From: Cyclobacteriaceae bacterium
GTDB taxonomy: Bacteria > Bacteroidota > Bacteroidia > Cytophagales > Cyclobacteriaceae
Length of the DNA stretch: 11,618 nucleotides
Direction of reading: 5' to 3'
Assembly (NCBI GenBank): GCA_025455225.1
Contig: JALOMY010000048.1
Location: 1 to 11,618, forward strand
Below, in pieces: positions 6,914 through 11,618 of this stretch. The notes below the pieces were generated by a model, which saw nothing but the letters and a program-made list of their open reading frames with translations, had not been told where the DNA came from and did not search any database. The position numbers and the translations under genes are program-made. Position 1 is the stretch's first letter; each line of letters begins with the position of its first letter.

Positions 6914-7687
6914 TTAATGACCTTTAAATTCCGGTTTACGTTTTTCAACAAATGCCTGCATGCCTTCTTTCTGGTCGGCTGAAGCAAACGTCAGGTAGAA
7001 ATTTTTGCGTTCGAAGGCTAGTCCTTCGTCCAGTTGGGTTTCAAACGAACGGTTTATAGCTTCTTTGGCCAGTTGTACAGCTACGGGCGACATGGAAGCA
7101 ATTTCTTTCGCCAGGGTCACTGCTTCTTCCAGGTACATTTCAACCGGAACCACTTTGTTGACTAACCCATAGAAGCGGGCTTCTTCGGCTGATATAAACC
7201 GGCCGGTAAGAATCAATTCCATCGCTTTCGCTTTGCCAACCGCTTTGGTTAACCGTTGCGTACCACCGGCACCCGGAATGGTTCCAAGCTTGATTTCAGG
7301 CTGACCGAATTTTGCAGTTTCAGATGCAATGATCATATCGCAGGTCATTGCGAACTCGCATCCGCCACCGAGGGCAAAACCAGAGACCGCAGCGATTATA
7401 GGTTTCTTTGTTTTACGGATCTGGTCCCACGTACTGAACTGATCAATCAGCAGCATATCAATAGCTGATTTATCGGCCATTTGTTTGATATCCGCACCGG
7501 CAGCAAACGCCTGTTCATTTCCGGTTATAATGATAACCCGTACCTGGTCGTTTTTATCCAGCTGCTGAAGGGCATCGCGCACTTCTTCCATCAATTGTTT
7601 GTTAAGGGCATTCAGTTCTTTCGGACGGTTCAGTTGAATGAGTGCGATCGCGGGTTGATATTGTTCGGTGACTTTTATGAATTCCAT
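6914..7687 (-). CDS. Enoyl-CoA hydratase/isomerase (crotonase family)
   Basis: The protein has 257 residues from ATG 7687, typical for bacterial short-chain enoyl-CoA hydratase, which adds water to trans-2-enoyl-CoA in beta-oxidation or related acyl-CoA pathways in the cytoplasm. Visible signatures are LNRPKELNALNKQL (19-32), the oxyanion-hole loop FAAGADIKQM (61-70, Ala65 by alignment with the rat enzyme), SGFALGGGCEFAMTCD (102-117, Gly108 and catalytic Glu111), and QPEIKLGTIPGAGGTQRL (129-146, catalytic Glu131). Both catalytic glutamates that define hydratase activity are present, so a hydratase is more likely than a family member with only one. The C-terminal helix SADQKEGMQAFVEKRKPEFKG is standard. 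It heads a two-gene unit with the AI-2E family gene. A candidate -7 element lies at 7703-7710. The physiological substrate cannot be told. Confidence 0.93.
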   Translation of the reverse strand: MEFIKVTEQYQPAIALIQLNRPKELNALNKQLMEEVRDALQQLDKNDQVRVIIITGNEQAFAAGADIKQMADKSAIDMLLIDQFSTWDQIRKTKKPIIAAVSGFALGGGCEFAMTCDMIIASETAKFGQPEIKLGTIPGAGGTQRLTKAVGKAKAMELILTGRFISAEEARFYGLVNKVVPVEMYLEEAVTLAKEIASMSPVAVQLAKEAINRSFETQLDEGLAFERKNFYLTFASADQKEGMQAFVEKRKPEFKGH

Positions 7688-7702
7688 ACCATTGAGTTTT
7701 TA

Positions 7703-7710
7703 CAAAACTA
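7703..7710 (-). promoter_or_regulatory. Candidate -7 promoter element (TAGTTTTG) before the enoyl-CoA hydratase gene
   Basis: On the minus strand this reads TAGTTTTG, an exact fit to TAnnTTTG. It lies 15 bp before ATG 7687, leaving only about 10 nt of leader, which is short. No TTG is found near the -33 position. The remainder of the 80-bp gap (7688-7767) has no clear terminator for the upstream CotH-like gene, so read-through from that gene is also possible. Confidence 0.35.
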
Positions 7711-7767
7711 AAAATTTCCACCACGTAATCCGGTGTTCATGACCGTGAGTTCGGCAGAGATCAAGAT

Positions 7768-8994
7768 TTATTTTAAAGCGGCATTCAGATCCGTTCGGAT
7801 CTGATTCATGCGGGCACTGATGGATCGGTAAATATTCGTTAGATCTTTTTCAAGGTTGGCACGATCTGTTTGTCCGTACTGATCATATTTCGATTGAGCA
7901 ATAACCTCGGGCTTGTCAAAGTAAGGTTGAACACGTACGAAGCAGGTTTCAAGCGCTTGACGAAGATCGTCCACACTGAATTTATCCAGAAACTGGTAAT
8001 AGGTTTCAAGGTATTTCCGATAAAGAAAGGAATCCTGGGCAATTATGGCATCGAGTTTATCTTCGGTGGAAAAGATAAACGGTTTATTCACCATGTCCGG
8101 ATGAGCATCATGTGGTTTAAGCTGGAGAAGGTCATCAAAATCCCATGGGATGAAATCAAATTGCTGTCGGGTTTTATCCCATGTAAAATACACTTCATCG
8201 GCATAATCTCCGTTTTGAAATAAGTGATTGAAGGCCATCCACGTGAAATAATGATCCAGGTTAATCAGGCTGTTCAGTTGCTGATATAGTTCTTCACCGG
8301 TATACGCAGGAAGTATTTTTTTATAGATCGACTCATAGTGTTGTGTTATGGCTTTCAGTTGTTCAGGTGTGCTGTTTTTATCATAAATTTTTTCAACGGA
8401 TGAATTATAACCCCGCCTGATCACAACGCTGGCTTTCAGTTCTTTCAAAGCATAATCAGCCGGAGGATAAACGGCCAGATAAATTCCTTCCGACTGCTGA
8501 TTGGCCAGCAGGTTGACATACGTGTAAGGTGATATGGAAATACCCTGGTTCGATAAAATGATATACGACAGCACGTTCCGGATATAATTCCGGTCCATGT
8601 TCATGCTGATGGCATACAGCTTATCAACTTTGTATTGATCATATTCAAAGAAGTGTGCTTTTTTAAGCAGATGAATGTTGAAACTCTTGCGGTCGAGCTG
8701 GGAGGAACTGGTGCCCCGAATGCGGATGAATTCAACCGGGTAACTATTTTCATTGAGATGGATGCTGTCGATCTTAACCGTGAATTTTGCTCCGCGTGTT
8801 ACATGAATCTGTTTTAATTTTTTCGGATCGACTTTGAAAGCCAGCGTATTGGTTGATCGGGATGAATCAACTCGGAATTCCGGCAGGTTTTGGGAATTTA
8901 CCCGGGTCACAAAAATCACGATTAGAAAAAGGGCACAACTCAGGTTGAATAGTACGGTAGCGAATCGTATATCGGTAAATGCCAGACGATTCAT
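7768..8994 (-). CDS. CotH kinase family protein, signal-anchored or secreted
   Basis: The protein has 408 residues from ATG 8994. A hydrophobic stretch at about 13-30, followed by VNSQ, is a signal peptide or membrane anchor. CotH-family hallmarks are seen in order: RIRGTSSSQLDRKSFNIHL (91-109), a helix MNMDRNYIRNVLSYIIL (131-147), a hinge-like strand GIYLAVYP (170-177), then NGDYADEVYFTWD (261-273) and FIPWDFDDLL (281-290). In characterised CotH proteins, which are atypical kinases that phosphorylate spore-coat proteins in Bacillus, the conserved Asp residues in the last two motifs bind metal and act in catalysis. Here Asp263 and Asp285/Asp287 are the likely equivalents, so activity looks possible. 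The C-terminal helical part (310-408) has no motif I recognise. It is divergent from a tyrosine phosphatase gene 109 bp away. Family assignment is strong; substrate unknown. Confidence 0.88.
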   Translation of the reverse strand: MNRLAFTDIRFATVLFNLSCALFLIVIFVTRVNSQNLPEFRVDSSRSTNTLAFKVDPKKLKQIHVTRGAKFTVKIDSIHLNENSYPVEFIRIRGTSSSQLDRKSFNIHLLKKAHFFEYDQYKVDKLYAISMNMDRNYIRNVLSYIILSNQGISISPYTYVNLLANQQSEGIYLAVYPPADYALKELKASVVIRRGYNSSVEKIYDKNSTPEQLKAITQHYESIYKKILPAYTGEELYQQLNSLINLDHYFTWMAFNHLFQNGDYADEVYFTWDKTRQQFDFIPWDFDDLLQLKPHDAHPDMVNKPFIFSTEDKLDAIIAQDSFLYRKYLETYYQFLDKFSVDDLRQALETCFVRVQPYFDKPEVIAQSKYDQYGQTDRANLEKDLTNIYRSISARMNQIRTDLNAALK

Positions 8995-9081
8995 GAAGGC
9001 AAACTTTAAATTGATGACGACCGATTTAATGAAAATTCATTAGTGAATGTAGTAATAATTCACCGGGAATGCAGAATGAAT

Positions 9082-9089
9082 TAATTTTG
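9082..9089 (+). promoter_or_regulatory. Candidate -7 promoter element (TAATTTTG) for the tyrosine phosphatase gene
   Basis: TAATTTTG matches TAnnTTTG exactly and ends 14 bp before ATG 9104, giving a short leader of about 8-9 nt. No TTG is present at -33. The rest of the 109-bp divergent region (8995-9103) holds small AT-rich inverted repeats: AATGA/TCATT around AAAT at 9029-9042, and ATTCA/TGAAT around TTAG just after it, overlapping the first. These may be operator half-sites or chance. Confidence 0.4.
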
Positions 9090-9103
9090 GATTTTATTGA
9101 CGT

Positions 9104-9583
9104 ATGACAAAAGTAAAAGTACTCTTTGTTTGCCTGGGTAATATCTGCCGTTCACCTCTTGCGGAAGCTTTATTTAAGCATAAAGTAGAAAGCAAAGGAC
9201 TTCACATGCATATTGAAGCCGATTCGTGCGGAACCTCCGATTACCACATCGGGCAGGAACCCGATGACCGTACCATGATCAATGCGTTGAAGAATGGAAT
9301 TTCAATCAGTCACCGGGGAAGACAATTAACAACCCATGACCTGGAGCACTTTGATTTCATTCTGGCGATGGACCGAAGCAATTATCAAAACATACTTCGC
9401 TTGCCCAATGCTGCCCGGCATGAGCATAAAATTGCGTTAATGCGCATGTATGATCCGCAGCGCACACACGATGATGTACCCGATCCCTACTACGGAGGCG
9501 AACGCGGGTTCCAGGAAGTTTTTGAGATTCTTAACCGAAGCACCGAGTCTCTTCTGGTCCATCTTGAGAAAAATCATTTTTAA
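9104..9583 (+). CDS. Low-molecular-weight protein tyrosine phosphatase
   Basis: The protein has 159 residues from ATG 9104, the normal size for this family. The N-terminal P-loop VCLGNICRSP (9-18) has the C-X5-R-S signature, with nucleophile Cys10, Arg16 and the neighbouring Cys15 found in many members. The general-acid loop is VPDPYYGG (125-132), with Asp127 and the two tyrosines Tyr129 and Tyr130. The AMDRSNY segment (88-94) is also conserved. All catalytic residues are present, so it should hydrolyse phosphotyrosine. In bacteria these enzymes often pair with tyrosine kinases of capsule export, but no such kinase is seen here; the nearest phosphotransfer candidate is the divergent CotH-like gene. 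The gene converges on the aspartate kinase gene with 4 bp between stops and no visible terminator. Confidence 0.95.
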   Translation: MTKVKVLFVCLGNICRSPLAEALFKHKVESKGLHMHIEADSCGTSDYHIGQEPDDRTMINALKNGISISHRGRQLTTHDLEHFDFILAMDRSNYQNILRLPNAARHEHKIALMRMYDPQRTHDDVPDPYYGGERGFQEVFEILNRSTESLLVHLEKNHF

Positions 9584-9587
9584 AACC

Positions 9588-10832
9588 TTACATTCTTACC
9601 AATACTTGCAAGGTGGAGCGTGAAGATTGTTCCATCAGTATTCCGGATTGTTTACGGTACGATTCAAAACTGTGTTCATCGTAGTTCTTGATCGTGATCA
9701 GCGTGAGATTGGTGTTGTAATAAACTTCGAATTGTTCCTGCAATCGTCCGATCAGGGCGTTTAGTTTGTTTTCGCGGAAGTCGATGCAGAAAGAAAACGA
9801 AATAGCAGAATTCTGCATTACGTTTAGCCTAATGTTCAGTTCAGATAAAGCATGAAAGATGGTTGTAAGCTGCTCTTCATCCACAAAGGTGTAATCGGTT
9901 ACCTTGCACGATACCAGGCATTGATTTTCTTTGAATACAATTAAAGGAGGAAGATGATCGATGCGGCAATCGTGAATTTTAGTACCGGGCAAATCAGGAT
10001 TAAGAAAACTCTTCACATATAACGGAATATTTTTCAGGGCCAGCGGCTTGATGGTTTTCGGGTGAATAACCGAAGCACCGTAATACGTCATTTCAGCCGC
10101 TTCTTTATAGGGAAGTTCCGGAAATACCTCGGCATTCGGAATGCGTTTCGGATCGGCATTCATAACGCCCGGAACATCTTTCCAGATGGTTACTGATTCG
10201 GCCTGGAGGCAAGATGCAAAAATGGCTGCGGTATAATCCGATCCTTCGCGACCCAGTGTAGTCGTTTGACTGTCAGCATCACCACCAATAAATCCTTGCG
10301 TGATCACTAGTGTATGTTCCAGCTTTTCTTTGAGCGACCTGATGTTAACCTCGGTTTGTTCCCAATCCACTTTTCCTTCACGAAACGTGCTGTCGGTGCG
10401 CACCAGGTTGCGGGCATCGGCCCAGGTGCACGATAATCCTTCCTGTAAGAAATAGCGGTGAACAATTACCGATGAAAGTACTTCACCCAATGAAACAATC
10501 TTATCGTATTGCCAGTCTTCATCACCGCTTTGTTCCAGGTGCATATACATTTCTTCCGTTATTTCATCCAGCGCTTCCTGAATGGGGCCGGCATCCGTAA
10601 ACAATGCCTTTACTATAGTTTGATGGAATGCCTTCAGGGCATTGATTTCAGCAACATAGTCACCCCCGGTTTTATAAAGCTGGATGATTCGTTCAAGGGC
10701 ATTGGTGGTTTTGCCCATAGCCGAGACAACGATTAACAAGGGCTCGTTGGAAAATGATTTTACAATGGCTGTCATGTTGCGAACAGCCGGGGCATCTTTT
10801 ACAGACGCGCCTCCGAATTTAAAAACCTTCAT
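9588..10832 (-). CDS. lysC: Aspartate kinase (monofunctional, with ACT region)
   Basis: Aspartate kinase phosphorylates L-aspartate, the first step to lysine, threonine, methionine and diaminopimelate. The chosen start is ATG 10832 (414 residues), which places KVFKFGGAS at residues 2-10 as in the family. A TTG at 10877 is open in frame, but it would add 15 atypical residues and cover the fbp promoter. Further motifs are VSAMGKTTN (36-44), TLGREGSDYTAA (192-203), WKDVPGV (217-223) and ASVIHPKTIKPL (253-264). Residues about 300-395 form an ACT-type regulatory region (VSCKVTDYTFVDEEQLTTIF and the helix after it), so feedback by an amino acid is likely, although which one cannot be read. There is no fused homoserine dehydrogenase domain. 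The symbol lysC is by homology of role; paralogs may exist elsewhere. Confidence 0.92.
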   Translation of the reverse strand: MKVFKFGGASVKDAPAVRNMTAIVKSFSNEPLLIVVSAMGKTTNALERIIQLYKTGGDYVAEINALKAFHQTIVKALFTDAGPIQEALDEITEEMYMHLEQSGDEDWQYDKIVSLGEVLSSVIVHRYFLQEGLSCTWADARNLVRTDSTFREGKVDWEQTEVNIRSLKEKLEHTLVITQGFIGGDADSQTTTLGREGSDYTAAIFASCLQAESVTIWKDVPGVMNADPKRIPNAEVFPELPYKEAAEMTYYGASVIHPKTIKPLALKNIPLYVKSFLNPDLPGTKIHDCRIDHLPPLIVFKENQCLVSCKVTDYTFVDEEQLTTIFHALSELNIRLNVMQNSAISFSFCIDFRENKLNALIGRLQEQFEVYYNTNLTLITIKNYDEHSFESYRKQSGILMEQSSRSTLQVLVRM

Positions 10833-10837
10833 TTTTA

Positions 10838-10867
10838 TTGATCTAAATCGTTTGCAGGTTACTTTTG
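10838..10867 (+). promoter_or_regulatory. Bacteroidota-type promoter for fbp (TTG-N19-TAnnTTTG)
   Basis: TTG at 10838-10840 is followed, after exactly 19 bases, by TACTTTTG at 10860-10867. This fits the Bacteroidota consensus (-33 TTG, -7 TAnnTTTG). Transcription would begin near 10873, about 30 nt before the fbp start. The -33 box is only 6 bp upstream of the aspartate kinase ATG on the opposite strand. Just after the -7 element CAAAGAT occurs twice in tandem (10868-10881), over the likely start site. Confidence 0.65.
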
Positions 10868-10902
10868 CAAAGATCAAAGATCATATAAAAAAAGATACCT
10901 TC

Positions 10903-11618
10903 ATGATGGAAGAATCCAGAATAGCACAGCCCATCGGTAGTGCACTTGATCGTTTTATTAAAAGCAACCAGGACCAGTTTGCCTATGCCAGCGGAGAATT
11001 GTCTCAGCTTCTTCGCGATATCGCCCTGGCCTCGAAAGTGGTAAACCGTGAAGTGAACAAGGCCGGGCTAATCGACATAATGGGTTCAATGGGTTCCATG
11101 AACACAGCAGGCGACCAGCAGCAAAAGCTGGATGTGCTTGCCAACATCCGGTTTAGCCGAGCGCTGATGAAGGGGGGCGAAGCGTGTGCCTTGATATCGG
11201 AAGAGAATGAATCGTACCTCGATCTGAACAACCAGGGTAAATACGTAATTGCCATCGACCCGCTTGATGGTTCATCGAATATTGATGTCAATGTTTCCAT
11301 CGGAACCATCTTTTCCATCTACCGCAGGAAAAGTTCGCCCGGCAAACCCATTCAGCCGGAAGACATTTTGCAGAAAGGTTCCGAGCAGGTGGCGGCCGGG
11401 TACATCCTGTACGGCTCCTCCACCATGCTGGTCTATACCACCGGGCATGGCGTGAACGGTTTTACCTATGAGCCTACCCTGGGTGAGTATTTCCTCTCGC
11501 ACCCGAACATGCGAATACCGATTAACGGAAAGATCTTTTCCGTAAATGAAGGCTCCTACAAATCATTTTCTCAATCCGTTCGCAATTACCTTCATTACTG
11601 CAAGGAAGAAAATTACAC
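10903..11618 (+). CDS. fbp: Fructose-1,6-bisphosphatase class 1 (partial, C-terminus beyond right edge)
   Basis: The frame opens at ATG 10903 (a second ATG follows directly at 10906) and runs 238 codons to the window edge. Class I enzymes are about 330-340 residues, so roughly the last 100 are missing. The enzyme removes the 1-phosphate of fructose-1,6-bisphosphate in gluconeogenesis. Metal and active-site motifs are clear: GDQQQKLDVLAN (70-81), LISEENE (97-103, with the metal-ligand glutamates), AIDPLDGSSNIDVNVSIGTIF (117-137, Asp119 and Asp122 as ligands), YGSSTM (170-175) and FSVNEG (212-217). The start is supported by the length of the N-terminal helix and by the promoter at 10838-10867. 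It is divergent from the aspartate kinase gene. Confidence 0.97.
   Translation, partial: MMEESRIAQPIGSALDRFIKSNQDQFAYASGELSQLLRDIALASKVVNREVNKAGLIDIMGSMGSMNTAGDQQQKLDVLANIRFSRALMKGGEACALISEENESYLDLNNQGKYVIAIDPLDGSSNIDVNVSIGTIFSIYRRKSSPGKPIQPEDILQKGSEQVAAGYILYGSSTMLVYTTGHGVNGFTYEPTLGEYFLSHPNMRIPINGKIFSVNEGSYKSFSQSVRNYLHYCKEENY

Noticed and set aside
9584..9587. Terminator between the convergent phosphatase and aspartate kinase genes
   Set aside because: The only pairing is an A/T run (AAAAAT/ATTTTT) without any G-C core.
10833..10877. Longer aspartate kinase with a TTG start at 10877
   Set aside because: The extra 15 residues do not fit the family N-terminus, and the ATG at 10832 leads directly into the KFGG motif.
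1..11618. Mobile element, CRISPR array, toxin-antitoxin or defence system
   Set aside because: No transposase, integrase, repeat-spacer pattern or known defence domain is found on either strand; the genes are envelope or central metabolism types.

Overview
The window looks like chromosomal, housekeeping-type DNA from a Bacteroidota bacterium, most likely a Cytophagales-like lineage. This rests on the many signal-peptide outer-membrane barrels whose leaders end in a ...AQ or similar cleavage region, on Bacteroidota-type promoter elements (TTG-N19-TAnnTTTG before fbp, and lone TAnnTTTG motifs before other genes), and on the style of the Omp85-like proteins. Base composition is moderate and even by eye. 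I see no insertion sequence, phage, integron, CRISPR array, tRNA or rRNA. Assignment to a genus is not possible from the sequence alone.

Left part (1-3929), envelope proteins: an Omp85/BamA-type barrel without POTRA domains runs off the left edge on the minus strand. A strong hairpin separates it from a small secreted helical protein, also on the minus strand. Divergent from that is a two-gene plus-strand unit of small outer-membrane beta-barrels (1693-3025). It converges within 10 bp on a minus-strand unit.

That minus-strand unit (5756-3036) encodes a large POTRA-plus-barrel Omp85-like protein with a degenerate signature motif, followed 21 bp later by a secreted protein of unknown family.

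Middle part (5852-9583): a crotonase-family enoyl-CoA hydratase and an AI-2E/PerM-family membrane protein form a tightly spaced minus-strand pair (3 bp gap). Upstream lies a CotH-kinase-like protein on the minus strand, divergent from a low-molecular-weight protein tyrosine phosphatase on the plus strand. The two share a 109-bp intergenic region.

Right part (9588-11618): an aspartate kinase on the minus strand is divergent from fructose-1,6-bisphosphatase on the plus strand, which runs off the right edge. The fbp promoter is the best-formed promoter in the window and its -33 box lies only 6 bp from the aspartate kinase start codon.

No stretch longer than about 200 bp lacks a gene. I did not find a convincing new multi-gene system. 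The observations most worth checking are the Omp85-like protein that keeps the architecture but seems to have lost the RGF motif (with its co-transcribed secreted partner), and the CotH-like kinase beside a tyrosine phosphatase.
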